From Pseudomonas yangonensis (GTDB taxonomy: Bacteria > Pseudomonadota > Gammaproteobacteria > Pseudomonadales > Pseudomonadaceae): 64,000 nucleotides of DNA. Positions within the stretch are counted from its first letter, which is position 1, and each line of letters begins with the position of its first letter. The DNA is taken from positions 35,807 through 99,806 of the forward strand of contig NZ_BLJU01000006.1 of NCBI RefSeq assembly GCF_009932725.1. The letters run 5' to 3'. The notes under the pieces were generated by a model. The model was not told where the DNA came from. It made no database searches and worked only from the letters and a program-made list of their open reading frames with translations. The translations under genes were made by a program, and so were the position numbers. Of this stretch, positions 17,604 through 26,021 are shown in pieces.

Positions 17604-18323
17604 GTGACCGAACTGATCGTTGCCGTAAAACAGGCCAAGGCCTGGGGGGTCCATGCCGTTACAGCCAGCGGCGTGATCCTTGCGCTGCTGGCATTGCTGG
17701 CTGTACTCGACGGCCAACCCAAGCAGTGCCTGATGTGGCTCGGCCTGGCGCTGCTGGTCGATGGCCTGGACGGATCGCTGGCGCGACGCTATGACGTCAA
17801 GGGCGTGCTGCCGCATTTCGATGGTTCGACACTCGATCTGGTGATCGACTACCTCACCTACGTGTTCATCCCCGCCATCTTCCTCTACCGCTTCATTCCA
17901 TTACCGGATTACACGCCGCTGTTCGCCGTAGGGCTGATTCTGCTGTCCTCGCTGTTCTGCTTCTGCAATCTGAACATGAAGAGCAAGGACAACTACTTCG
18001 TCGGCTTCCCGGCGGCCTGGAACGTGGTGGTGCTGTATTTCTACATACTCGATGTCCATCCCTGGATCACCCTGGGCATGATCGTGCTGCTGGCCGGCCT
18101 GACCCTGACCAAGATGAAATTCCTGCACCCGTTCCGCGTACGTCAGTTCATGCCGCTGAACATCCTGGTGACCTTCGTCTGGATGTTTTCCAGTGCGCTG
18201 CTGATTTTGCAGTACCCGGCCAACCCGTTCTGGCTGCTGGCGCTGTGGTGGCTGGCTTCGGCCTATTTCGTCGGCATGTGCCTGTGGCGCTCGGCGCGTG
18301 AGTGGTTCCCTGCACGCGGATGA
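17604..18323 (+). CDS. pcs: Phosphatidylcholine synthase
   Basis: This multi-span inner-membrane CDP-alcohol phosphotransferase condenses CDP-diacylglycerol with choline to give phosphatidylcholine in one step. The family motif DG-x2-AR-x8-G-x3-D-x3-D is seen as [41 protein letters not shown] near the start matches Pseudomonas Pcs. I choose GTG 17604 because homologues have only a few residues before that motif; GTG 17571 is an in-frame alternative. The gene ends with ATGA overlapping the next start. Membrane PC would need external choline. Confidence 0.9.
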   Translation: MTELIVAVKQAKAWGVHAVTASGVILALLALLAVLDGQPKQCLMWLGLALLVDGLDGSLARRYDVKGVLPHFDGSTLDLVIDYLTYVFIPAIFLYRFIPLPDYTPLFAVGLILLSSLFCFCNLNMKSKDNYFVGFPAAWNVVVLYFYILDVHPWITLGMIVLLAGLTLTKMKFLHPFRVRQFMPLNILVTFVWMFSSALLILQYPANPFWLLALWWLASAYFVGMCLWRSAREWFPARG

Positions 18324-18601
18324 ACGCGGCCGTCGAAAAGGCCTGGTTCGTCTATCTGGTGCGTGCGGCCAATGGCGCCCTGTATTGCGGTATCAGTGAT
18401 GACCCGCAGCGGCGTTTCGCCCAGCACCAGAGCGGCAAGGGCGCCCGTTTTTTCCACACCAGCCCCGCGCTGGCGCTGGCCTATGTCGAGGCCTGTGCCG
18501 GCAAGGGCGATGCGTTGCGGCGTGAGCGGGCGATCAAACGCCTGAGCAAAAGCGCCAAAGAAGCGCTCATTCTGGCCGTTGATGGCGTCGCATCACCCTG
18601 A
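18320..18601 (+). CDS. GIY-YIG domain protein (UPF0213/YhbQ family)
   Basis: A 93-residue protein with a GIY-YIG nuclease-superfamily fold. [31 protein letters not shown] has the characteristic first strands, with GIY replaced by the YLV / YCGIS variant, followed by the Arg (RRF) and a conserved [10 protein letters not shown] stretch. ATG 18320 overlaps the pcs stop. Family members are small, possibly DNA-repair or DNA-binding proteins of unclear role; activity on DNA is inference. Confidence 0.85.
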   Translation: MNAAVEKAWFVYLVRAANGALYCGISDDPQRRFAQHQSGKGARFFHTSPALALAYVEACAGKGDALRRERAIKRLSKSAKEALILAVDGVASP

Positions 18602-18666
18602 GACGGTGGGCGTAGCGAGGCGCTGCGGTTAAGCTGAGGTCTTTCGATCCTGCCACGGAGCGCGCC

Positions 18667-19602
18667 ATGCACGAGCTGATCCTGCACCATTACCCGACCT
18701 CGCCGTTCGCCGAGAAGGCCCGCCTGATGCTGGGCTTCAAGCAGCTGTCCTGGCGTTCGGTGATGATTCCTCCGGTGATGCCCAAGCCTGATCTCACCGC
18801 ACTGACCGGTGGCTACCGCAAGACACCGGTGCTGCAGATCGGCGCCGACATCTACTGCGATACCGCGCTGATCGCTCGCCGTCTGGAGGCCGAGAAGGCC
18901 ACCCCGGCGCTGTTCCCCGAAGGTCAGGAATTCAACGTCGGCCTGCTCTCGCAATGGGCCGACTCGGTACTGTTCCAGCACGTCGTGGCGCTGGTGTTCC
19001 AGCCCGAGTCGATGGCGCTGCGCTTCGCCAAGGTGCCGCCCGAGTTCGCCAAGGCCTTCGCCGCCGACCGCAGTGCGCTGTTTTCCGGTGGCAGCGCGAC
19101 CCGTCTGCCGCTGGAGCAGGCCAAGCACCAGTGGCCGGCGCTGATGGGGGCATTGCAGCGCCAGCTGCAGCGCGAGCAGGGCGATTTCCTCTTCGGTGAG
19201 CCATCACACGCCGATTTCTCCGTGGCCCATTGCCTGTGGTTCCTGCGCGGCACGCCGGTGACCTCGCCGCTGGTCGATGATTATCCCGAGGTCGCTGCCT
19301 GGCTCGCCCGGGTGCTGGGCTTCGGCCATGGCTCGTTGAGCGAAATGAGCAGCGAGCAGGCGATCACCGTGGCGCGTGAGGCGGCGCCGGCAGCGCTGCC
19401 GGACGAAGCCTTCGTCGACCCCAACGGCTTCGAGGCCGGCCAGGCGGTGAGCATTGCGGCGGTGGACTACGGCGTCGACCCGGTGCAGGGTGAATTGGTG
19501 CATGCCGGGCATGATGAGCTGATCCTGCGTCGCGAGGACGATCGCGCCGGCATCGTGCACGTGCACGTCCCGCGCCTGGGCTTCCGGATCGAGGCGCGTT
19601 GA
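18667..19602 (+). CDS. Glutathione S-transferase-family protein
   Basis: A 311-residue cytosolic protein. The N-terminal thioredoxin-like GST domain (residues 1-80) opens with LILHHYPTSPFAEKARLMLGFK and includes GYRKTPVLQIGADIYCDTALIARRLE, where the TPVL cis-proline and the acidic-residue turn contact glutathione. An all-helical domain follows, then an unusual ~90-residue C-terminal segment rich in beta-strand character. There is no Cys in the SPFAEK position, so a Ser/Tyr-type mechanism is likelier. It is convergent with the glutaredoxin gene. Confidence 0.85.
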   Translation: MHELILHHYPTSPFAEKARLMLGFKQLSWRSVMIPPVMPKPDLTALTGGYRKTPVLQIGADIYCDTALIARRLEAEKATPALFPEGQEFNVGLLSQWADSVLFQHVVALVFQPESMALRFAKVPPEFAKAFAADRSALFSGGSATRLPLEQAKHQWPALMGALQRQLQREQGDFLFGEPSHADFSVAHCLWFLRGTPVTSPLVDDYPEVAAWLARVLGFGHGSLSEMSSEQAITVAREAAPAALPDEAFVDPNGFEAGQAVSIAAVDYGVDPVQGELVHAGHDELILRREDDRAGIVHVHVPRLGFRIEAR

Positions 19603-19620
19603 GGCCCGCTGCGCCGCCTG

Positions 19621-19941
19621 TCAGTAGGCGGCGCGGATGGCGCGCACGTCGTAGCCATGGATGACCTGCCCGCGCAGGTCGATCACCGGCACACCGCGGC
19701 CGCCAAGCGCCTGGTATCGGGCGCGGCCGGCGGCATCGGTCTCGATATTCACTTCGCGATAGGCGATGCCGTCCTCGGCGAACAGCTCGCGCGTCTTCGC
19801 GCAATAGCCGCACCATTGCGTGGCGTAGAGCACCACTTCACCGCTGGCGTTGCCGGCCTGTGGCGGGGCGATCCAGCGCTCGATCTTGTCCCAGTGTTGC
19901 CACAGGGCTAGGGCGGCGAGCAGCAGCACAAGCGTCTTCAT
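19621..19941 (-). CDS. Membrane-anchored glutaredoxin-family protein
   Basis: A 106-residue protein with a hydrophobic N-terminus (MKTLVLLLAALALWQHW) that may be a signal anchor, followed by a glutaredoxin fold with redox motif WCGYC and cis-proline GVPVI. AAGGA precedes ATG 19941. The anchor suggests a periplasmic or membrane-proximal thiol-disulfide role. It is convergent with the GST gene, only 18 bases away, and no terminator is visible between them. Confidence 0.85.
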   Translation of the reverse strand: MKTLVLLLAALALWQHWDKIERWIAPPQAGNASGEVVLYATQWCGYCAKTRELFAEDGIAYREVNIETDAAGRARYQALGGRGVPVIDLRGQVIHGYDVRAIRAAY

Positions 19942-20016
19942 CGTGTCGCGTCCTTGTGTGATGGCACGGTCGTGTCAGGGTAAACCGCGCCGGGTCATCC
20001 CGCCAGCCGTGCGCTA

Positions 20017-21024
20017 TCAGTCCTGGCGACGCTTGAGCTGGTCCTTGAGCTGGGTCGGCAGCTGGCGAATGATCAGCATGTCACGGCCCTCGTCGTACTC
20101 GACCTTGGAGCCCAGCAGGTGTGCTTCGAAGCTGATCGACAGCCCCTCGGCGCGGCCGGTGAAGCGCTGGAACTGGTTGAGGGTGCGTTTGTCCGCCGGA
20201 AATTCCGGGGCCATGCCGTAGTCCTTGTTGCGAATGTGCTCGTAGAACGCGCGCGGACGGTCTTCGTCGATCAGCCCGGAAAGTTCGTCGAGGGTGATCG
20301 GCTCGCCCAGCTTGGCCTGGCTGGTGGCGTAGCCGACCAGCGTCTTGGTTTTCTCGCGGGCCTGCTCTTCGGGCAGGTCCTCGCTTTCCACGAAATCGCT
20401 GAAGGCCTTGAGCAGGGTGCGTGTCTCGCCCGGGCCGTCGACACCTTCCTGGCAGCCGATGAAATCGCGGAAGTAATCCGAGACCTTCTTGCCGTTCTTG
20501 CCCTTGATGAAGGAGATGTACTGCTTGGACTGCTTGTTGTTCTGCCACTCGCTGATGTTGATGCGCGCAGCCAGGTGCAGTTGGCCCAGGTCAAGGTGCT
20601 TGGCCGGAGTCACGTCCAGTGCGTCGGTCACCGCCACGCCTTCGCTGTGGTGCAGCAGGGCGATGGCCAGGTAGTCGGTCATGCCCTGCTGATAGTGAGC
20701 GAACAGCACATGGCCGCCAGTGGACAGGTTGGACTCTTCCATCAGCTTCTGCAGCTGCTCCACGGCCTGGCGGCTGAAGGCGGTGAAGTCCTGCTCGCCA
20801 TCGAGATAGGCCTTGAGCCAGCCGCTGAAAGGGTAGGCGCCGGATTCCTCGTGGAACAGGCCCCAGGCCTTGCCCTGCTTGGCGTTGTAGCTCTCGTTGA
20901 GGTCGGCCAGCAGGTTTTCCATGGCTTGCGACGTGGCCAGCTCGCTGTCGCGGGCGTGCAGCACGGCCGGGCTGCCGTCGGGCTTCTTGTCGATCAGGTG
21001 GACGATGCAGTGACGGATCGGCAT
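20017..21024 (-). CDS. ndpA: Nucleoid-associated protein NdpA (YejK)
   Basis: This 335-residue protein belongs to the YejK/NdpA family of nucleoid-associated proteins. It begins [14 protein letters not shown] and has the family core [44 protein letters not shown] and NYxxNKD-like [20 protein letters not shown]. Function in cells is poorly defined: DNA compaction or topoisomerase interaction has been suggested for relatives. It is a core gene at the downstream edge of the six-gene foreign-looking operon, with a 141-base gap at 21025-21165 in which I see no clear terminator. Confidence 0.93.
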   Translation of the reverse strand: MPIRHCIVHLIDKKPDGSPAVLHARDSELATSQAMENLLADLNESYNAKQGKAWGLFHEESGAYPFSGWLKAYLDGEQDFTAFSRQAVEQLQKLMEESNLSTGGHVLFAHYQQGMTDYLAIALLHHSEGVAVTDALDVTPAKHLDLGQLHLAARINISEWQNNKQSKQYISFIKGKNGKKVSDYFRDFIGCQEGVDGPGETRTLLKAFSDFVESEDLPEEQAREKTKTLVGYATSQAKLGEPITLDELSGLIDEDRPRAFYEHIRNKDYGMAPEFPADKRTLNQFQRFTGRAEGLSISFEAHLLGSKVEYDEGRDMLIIRQLPTQLKDQLKRRQD

Positions 21025-21165
21025 GGCGGTCTCGTGGGCAATGAAACAGGAGGCGAAGTTTACCCGAAGGTGGCGGATACGCCTTATTCGACCTCGGTAA
21101 GCCGCTTCTAAACACGGTTTGGTTCAAGCGCAGATCTGAAGTCTATCTTCAAAGAAGCCTTGTCT

Positions 21166-21864
21166 TCAGGCGGCCTCCAGCTGGAGTGAATAGTGACCGT
21201 GGATATACCGGCTGTAGAACAAATAGGCTCCACCGCCCAGGCAAATTGCCACGGCGCTGGCTAGTGCCATGGCTCCGTAGAGCGGGAAAGACACGGCAGG
21301 CAGATAATCACCCAAATTTCGCAGTACCACTCCATGCAAGGTTATAGCGGAGGATGGCATCAGAATCGAACCGTAAGCCAGGCACGTTACATAAGTAGAA
21401 ATAGCCCAGCGGAAACCAAGCAGACGTGACAATGGAGCAGACCACTCCCGCAGGCGTTGTTCGGGGAGTTGCCAAAGCTCATGACAGATGGATTGGCAAT
21501 CACTGCGCTCCTCTGACAGTGCGGCGATTTCCGTGTTCAGCCGGGCACCTAGTGCGCTACCCGCATGGAACAGGCCATCCTTACGACGTCGCAATTTTCG
21601 TCCCTCTATTTCTATCTGTTCTAGTCGAGCGTCTATTGCGCGGGTGCGGGCCTGATTTTCGGACAGTTCCTGTTGTTCCTCCTCGTCGAGTAGTATTTCC
21701 GCCTCGTCTGGAGTACGGGGATGTTTTGCATAGAGAAACTCGCATATCAGCCAGCCCAGCCAGATGAAGGAGGTGGCGAGAATGGTTAGTAGAAATACTA
21801 TCCAGCCCAGTAGCCACAGCAACAGCCCTGCCGGATTACCTTCCTGTTTCTTCTTTCTGCTCAT
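21166..21864 (-). CDS. Four-TM membrane protein with central charged helix (island gene 6)
   Basis: Not recognised. The 232 residues start with a Lys-rich tip (MSRKKKQEG), then a long hydrophobic hairpin (about residues 12-45, likely two TMs). Next is a charged, probably coiled-coil segment (residues ~50-125: LLDEEEQQELSENQARTRAIDARLEQIEIEGRKLRRRK and on). Two more TMs lie around 150-175 and 185-220. It starts 4 bases after the preceding gene's stop and is last in the operon. An inner-membrane scaffold, pore or sensor is possible; no catalytic motif is seen. Confidence 0.75.
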   Translation of the reverse strand: MSRKKKQEGNPAGLLLWLLGWIVFLLTILATSFIWLGWLICEFLYAKHPRTPDEAEILLDEEEQQELSENQARTRAIDARLEQIEIEGRKLRRRKDGLFHAGSALGARLNTEIAALSEERSDCQSICHELWQLPEQRLREWSAPLSRLLGFRWAISTYVTCLAYGSILMPSSAITLHGVVLRNLGDYLPAVSFPLYGAMALASAVAICLGGGAYLFYSRYIHGHYSLQLEAA

Positions 21865-21868
21865 GGGA

Positions 21869-22465
21869 TTAATACTCGGGGAAGGCGATATTGGCGTCGC
21901 GTGATGGCGCTCGACCTTTGACTCGACTCATGACTTGCACGAGCAATGCCCGACACTCGTCACGCTTCTGTTTGTGGCTGAACATCAGTTGATAGGAGCC
22001 GAAGTCGCCGGACAGATTCAGCCCGTATTGTCTGCGGTTGCTCTTACCACGTCGGATGCGCTGGGTATCGTTATCCAGTCGTTCTATATCGTTGATGGCG
22101 ACCCGAATACGTCTGGCATGATCGAAAAAGCGCCGGAGGCTGAGAATGTCATGCAGGCTGTTTTCTAGGTCGTCGGCGCTGAAGGTAAGAGTATTAGATA
22201 CCGGATCGATTCGGATGCCGGCGGACTGCGCCTTCCAGACTCGCCAGGCAAACAAGCTGGCCGAAAACAGACTGCCGTAGAGACACAGAGAGACCCATAT
22301 CTCCGGGCGAAAATCGCTCAGCAGCAGCCAGATCAGCAGACCTCCCGATAGTAGGAGGCTGAAGAACATACTCAGCCAGCAGGCGGCAGTGACTCTTATG
22401 GCGTGCCAGATGTCCACGATCATATAGGCTTTGCGATGCAGTGAGCGGCGATGTCTGTTACTCAT
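21869..22465 (-). CDS. Two-TM protein with cytosolic beta-rich domain (island gene 5)
   Basis: Not recognised. The 198 residues have a basic N-terminus (MSNRHRRSLHRK), two TM helices (about 25-50 and 58-75), and a soluble C-terminal part. That part includes GIRIDPVSNTLTFSADDLENSLHDILSLRRF and IRVAINDIERLD, which recall small bacterial membrane-anchored PH-like domains; this is a guess from pattern only. The stop of the 113-residue gene and this start overlap by 4 bases (ATGA). A membrane component of the system is the minimal conclusion. Confidence 0.75.
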   Translation of the reverse strand: MSNRHRRSLHRKAYMIVDIWHAIRVTAACWLSMFFSLLLSGGLLIWLLLSDFRPEIWVSLCLYGSLFSASLFAWRVWKAQSAGIRIDPVSNTLTFSADDLENSLHDILSLRRFFDHARRIRVAINDIERLDNDTQRIRRGKSNRRQYGLNLSGDFGSYQLMFSHKQKRDECRALLVQVMSRVKGRAPSRDANIAFPEY

Positions 22466-22803
22466 GAAAGCCAGCCTCGAAATAAAATTACCGCAACAGC
22501 TACGCCGCCGAGGATAGCCGGCAGATAAAAATGCCAGTTGGCGAGTGTTTCTAGGGCGTTTTCTTGAATTATGGGGCGCTCCTCGTGTGGCGGTTGCGCT
22601 GCTTGAAAGAGGCTTGGAGGCGGTTCGGCAGGCGCGTCGAAGTGGATCGCGACATCTGCCTGCGTGCTTTCCGTGGGGGCCTCATCAACTTGATCCAGAG
22701 CCTGGCGGAATAAACCTTCCACATCTGCTAGCAATTCAACGTCATAGGCTTCTATGTAGGCGTGGGTGTGGCGCAGGCTGGTTTTCAACTGCTCGCTACT
22801 CAC
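22462..22803 (-). CDS. Small C-terminally anchored membrane protein (island gene 4)
   Basis: Not recognised. The 113 residues consist of a helical N-terminal third (residues 1-40), an acidic/proline-rich linker (about 40-80), and a single TM at the very end (about 90-110, WHFYLPAILGGVAVAVILF), i.e. a tail-anchored topology. The start is GTG, overlapping the AAA+ gene end by 8 bases, so translation is coupled. The exposed linker between soluble part and anchor is the kind of region a protease could cut; it is a candidate substrate of the operon's caspase-like enzyme, purely by inference. Confidence 0.72.
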   Translation of the reverse strand: MSSEQLKTSLRHTHAYIEAYDVELLADVEGLFRQALDQVDEAPTESTQADVAIHFDAPAEPPPSLFQAAQPPHEERPIIQENALETLANWHFYLPAILGGVAVAVILFRGWLS

Positions 22804-24106
22804 TTGGGATGTCCTCCACGGTCAGCGTGCGCAGTTGGTCGCGGCTGGGATTGTCGATTTGTGCCAACCGGTTGGCGTGGGCCTGCATTACCTCCTCGAA
22901 GAAAGTGCGGACTTCCCGCGCGTTGCCGAAATGCTCGCCGCGCCTAATCCAACGGTTCTTGATGACCTGTGCGCTCTTTTGCCAAGCCTCGGCACGAAAG
23001 CGCAGTTCGTGTCTGTCGCATAGGCGGCGGAAAATCCGCAAGAGATCCGCAGGTTCGTAGTCGTCAAAATGTATATAACGTGTGAAGCGCGACTTAAGAC
23101 CGGGATTGGACTCGATGAACGTCCGCATCTCCTCGGTGTAGCCGGCAACTATCACGATCAGGTCGTCGCGGTGGTCTTCCATCAATTTGAGCAGAACGTC
23201 CACTGCTTCATAGCCGTAGTCACTATCGGTTCGGCCTTTCACTAGGGCATAGGCTTCGTCGATGAACAACACGCCGCCGAAGGCGCCTTCGACGACTTCG
23301 CGAACTAACCCAGGCGTCTCGCCCAAAAACTTACCGACCATTCCCGAGCGATCTGTTTCTACTAGATGGCCTTTGCGCAACAGGCCGATATCGCGGTAAA
23401 TATCGGCGATCAGTCGCGCCACAGTGGTCTTGCCCGTACCGGGGTTGCCGGTGAAGACCATATGCATGGAGATCGGTGGTACCGGCAGACCATTTTCTTT
23501 GCGATTGAGGGTGTAGCGAACGAAGTTGACGCTGTTACGCACCTCGCGTTTGACGCTATCCAGCCCCACCAGAGTTTCCAGTTCCTTCAACGCTTCGCCG
23601 GGCGCTAGAGGCGAGTGGCTGGAACGAGGCCCGGTTTCGAGCTCGAAGTGCTTGCGAATCGGCTGCAGTACCTGTTCCGCTCGATCCATGTCATCCGGTG
23701 TTTTTTCGCCGTCCCAGGCAATGGCCGCCTGGATCAACTCGTCCAAGCAGGGATAGGCTTCTTCGCAAAAGCCCGGCTGTAGGCGCTCGGCTATCAGCAG
23801 GAAGGCCGGCAGTACCTGTGGGTCGAACGCCATGTTACGGTCGCGCAGGGCGCCATCGGCCAGGTTCAGCGTCCTTGCACTGAGGCTGTTGACCAAGATG
23901 GTGTTGATGAACTCTCGATGCTGCGAGCCGATCTGGCGGTCGCCGGTCATCACAAAGTCGAGCATCGGGAACAGCCAACCCAAGGTAAGCCGCACTAGCG
24001 AGTGCGGCAGCTTGGGATTGGCACGGGTAAATCGCTCATCCAGCCCGCCTGCAATCAGTAAGTTGAGCAGGTGCATCATGGCAATTTTGGCTTGGTTCAA
24101 ATGCAT
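22796..24106 (-). CDS. CbbX/SpoVK-type AAA+ ATPase with extra N-terminal domain (island gene 3)
   Basis: A 436-residue ATPase. Residues ~178-420 are a classic CbbX/SpoVK-class AAA+ module: LVGLDSVKREV entry, Walker A GNPGTGKTT (220-228), pore-region GHLVETDRSGMVGKFLGET, Walker B VLFIDEAYAL (D283, E284), sensor region VIVAGYTEEM, and arginine-finger region LKSRFTRYIHF (R340/R343). The first ~155 residues form a separate helical domain I do not recognise, faintly like TerB-type helical bundles. It starts 6 bases after the KAP gene. Such ATPases remodel partner proteins; this one may load or regulate the peptidase or membrane parts. Confidence 0.88.
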   Translation of the reverse strand: MHLNQAKIAMMHLLNLLIAGGLDERFTRANPKLPHSLVRLTLGWLFPMLDFVMTGDRQIGSQHREFINTILVNSLSARTLNLADGALRDRNMAFDPQVLPAFLLIAERLQPGFCEEAYPCLDELIQAAIAWDGEKTPDDMDRAEQVLQPIRKHFELETGPRSSHSPLAPGEALKELETLVGLDSVKREVRNSVNFVRYTLNRKENGLPVPPISMHMVFTGNPGTGKTTVARLIADIYRDIGLLRKGHLVETDRSGMVGKFLGETPGLVREVVEGAFGGVLFIDEAYALVKGRTDSDYGYEAVDVLLKLMEDHRDDLIVIVAGYTEEMRTFIESNPGLKSRFTRYIHFDDYEPADLLRIFRRLCDRHELRFRAEAWQKSAQVIKNRWIRRGEHFGNAREVRTFFEEVMQAHANRLAQIDNPSRDQLRTLTVEDIPSE

Positions 24107-24112
24107 GCACGT

Positions 24113-26008
24113 TCAGCCCAGAATATCCAATAGTTTGCGGATGCGTGGCAGGGTTTCGTTGTGAAAGCCCTCTATATTGGGCTCCAAGCCACTTGATGGA
24201 TTTTGGGGGAGGTTGATGCCAAACCATCCAGCCAAACCTGGTTCATAAAAACCTGCGTCGGATATGTGCTTGAGCAGAGTGGGATTGAGTTTGGCCTTTG
24301 GGATAAGGAAATAAATTGTAAAGCGAGGTAGGGTATTCTCCGTATGTAGAACGATATCTATTTGTTCAAGACCGTCTGGACGAATTGGATAGTTTACTTT
24401 CCCGGTATGTTCGAGTGTCCATTCATCTTCGTTCTCTTTAGTGGTTTTGCGGCCGTGTATGCGGCCCAAACGGTCCTCGCCGATATGTTCTAGTAGTGTA
24501 TCTAGTATATTTCGGCAATGCTTGTGAGCGTCTTCCTTGGTTATTTCAGGACTCGGGACTTGGTTGTCGGCGCTGTCGGTCTCGGTGATGTTGGTTGAAC
24601 GTAAAGTTTTTCGCAGCGCTTGCAGGCCACCAGGTTCGGCAGCTAGATCGTTCAGCTCCCAGATGATGTCCCGAATTTCAATAGCTTTCGCCGTCAGTTC
24701 ATAATGAAGTATCAATTCCAGAAGTGGTGACTGCCAGCTACATTCATCGTAGTTGAATTCGTCTTCCAAAATTTCACGCTGCTGGTCGTGCTCTTCCATC
24801 GTAGATAGTTGCCAAATAGTACGAGGTGCCTCGTCGTCCCACATCTCTATGTTTGGCAGTCTGGATAAGGCTTTGTGAATATCGGGGAAGGAAACCTGCA
24901 AGCAGACGACAGCCAGTAATATCTTGAACTGTAATTCTTTTGAGGCCGTTGCAGTATGTGAAGTCTTGTCTGTGTCTTCTTGTGGGCTGCTGTCGATGAT
25001 GCTCAGTAACGAAACGGTATTGACGATACGCTTGATACTTCTTGGGACGCCATCGGTTGCTGATACGACTATATCAGTTACGCTTTTTATGAAAAGCTCT
25101 CGGTTAGCGGTTTCAACTGTACCTGGTAGCACCGTTTCGATCAGTCGTTCGAGTAGATGCGGTATATTGCGGTGGTAGTTGCCGACCGGCATAGAAAATG
25201 GAATCTGGATGATTTTGTCGAAATATTGACGGAATTCTCGTTGGTTTTTACCTTGTTCTCCAAATTTTTTGCGCAGCCCCTTGATCACGACGTCATAGTC
25301 GATGGCTAGGACGGAAATGCAATGTTCAATGTCAAATACATTTTTGAGTACATCTAGAACCTCCACTGCCGTTTCAGGTTGAATCCTGTCAAGATCGTCA
25401 ACGAAGATAACTATTCTTTCGAGTCTGTTTGATTTATCTGAGATCAACGAGCGAATGGCATCACTCATATCCTGCCTGAGGCGTTTGAACGCCCTTGATG
25501 GGCGTTGTTGTGTTTTTTCAGCACTTTCACCGCTGGCGGGTAATGGTATACCGGCAAACGCAGCCGTTAGGCGGACGACGGTAGAGCCCAAGCGTATGAT
25601 ATTTTGTTTTTGTTCTTCGTTTATTTTTAGCTTTCCACTTTTTCCTTTTTCAATAATCTGCTCTTTGAGTTCTTCGTATGCACTGTCAAGCAGGGATAGT
25701 GCAATTTCTCCACTTTTTCCGGAGTTTGCAAAAAGTGACTGCTGCCAAGCATTGACGTTTATACAAAGGCTATCGCCACTTTTCTCAAGTTCATGTTGCA
25801 GTAGGTTTATCAGGCTGGTCTTGCCGCTTCCCCAACCACCTTGGATGCCAATAGTGATGGGTGCATCGGCAATCTTGATAAACTGCAACAGTCCTTTAGC
25901 GTATTGGTTATTTTTAAGGTGATCATCTTTGTGAGACGTAATGGGTTGGTCGTTAAAGCAACTGCGTTTTTGGGGTTCATTATGTGGGGCTAATATGTTT
26001 TGAGTCAT
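24113..26008 (-). CDS. KAP-family P-loop NTPase (island gene 2)
   Basis: A 631-residue protein with a KAP (Kidins220/ARMS-PifA) NTPase domain. Walker A is GGWGSGKTS (57-65). The NVNAWQQ strand (84-90) matches the KAP FNAW motif, and Walker B is IVIFVDDLDRIQPE with D204-D205, followed by EVLDVLKNVFD. VPRSIKRIVNT is the helical lid region. No long TM insertion is evident. The C-terminal ~200 residues are unfamiliar and may sense a ligand. PifA, which excludes phage T7, and other bacterial KAP proteins are linked to membrane-associated defence. Base composition is the most A+T-rich of the window. Confidence 0.9.
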   Translation of the reverse strand: MTQNILAPHNEPQKRSCFNDQPITSHKDDHLKNNQYAKGLLQFIKIADAPITIGIQGGWGSGKTSLINLLQHELEKSGDSLCINVNAWQQSLFANSGKSGEIALSLLDSAYEELKEQIIEKGKSGKLKINEEQKQNIIRLGSTVVRLTAAFAGIPLPASGESAEKTQQRPSRAFKRLRQDMSDAIRSLISDKSNRLERIVIFVDDLDRIQPETAVEVLDVLKNVFDIEHCISVLAIDYDVVIKGLRKKFGEQGKNQREFRQYFDKIIQIPFSMPVGNYHRNIPHLLERLIETVLPGTVETANRELFIKSVTDIVVSATDGVPRSIKRIVNTVSLLSIIDSSPQEDTDKTSHTATASKELQFKILLAVVCLQVSFPDIHKALSRLPNIEMWDDEAPRTIWQLSTMEEHDQQREILEDEFNYDECSWQSPLLELILHYELTAKAIEIRDIIWELNDLAAEPGGLQALRKTLRSTNITETDSADNQVPSPEITKEDAHKHCRNILDTLLEHIGEDRLGRIHGRKTTKENEDEWTLEHTGKVNYPIRPDGLEQIDIVLHTENTLPRFTIYFLIPKAKLNPTLLKHISDAGFYEPGLAGWFGINLPQNPSSGLEPNIEGFHNETLPRIRKLLDILG

Positions 26009-26021
26009 TTTCTAGATTTTT

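Noticed and set aside
21025..21165. Integration site or tRNA fragment at the island edge next to ndpA
   Set aside because: No tRNA-like fold, direct repeat or integrase could be seen at either edge of the island.
22462..22803. Gasdermin as the membrane partner of the caspase-like peptidase
   Set aside because: At 113 residues with a single C-terminal TM it is too short and lacks the gasdermin N-terminal pattern; only the general protease-plus-membrane-target idea is kept.
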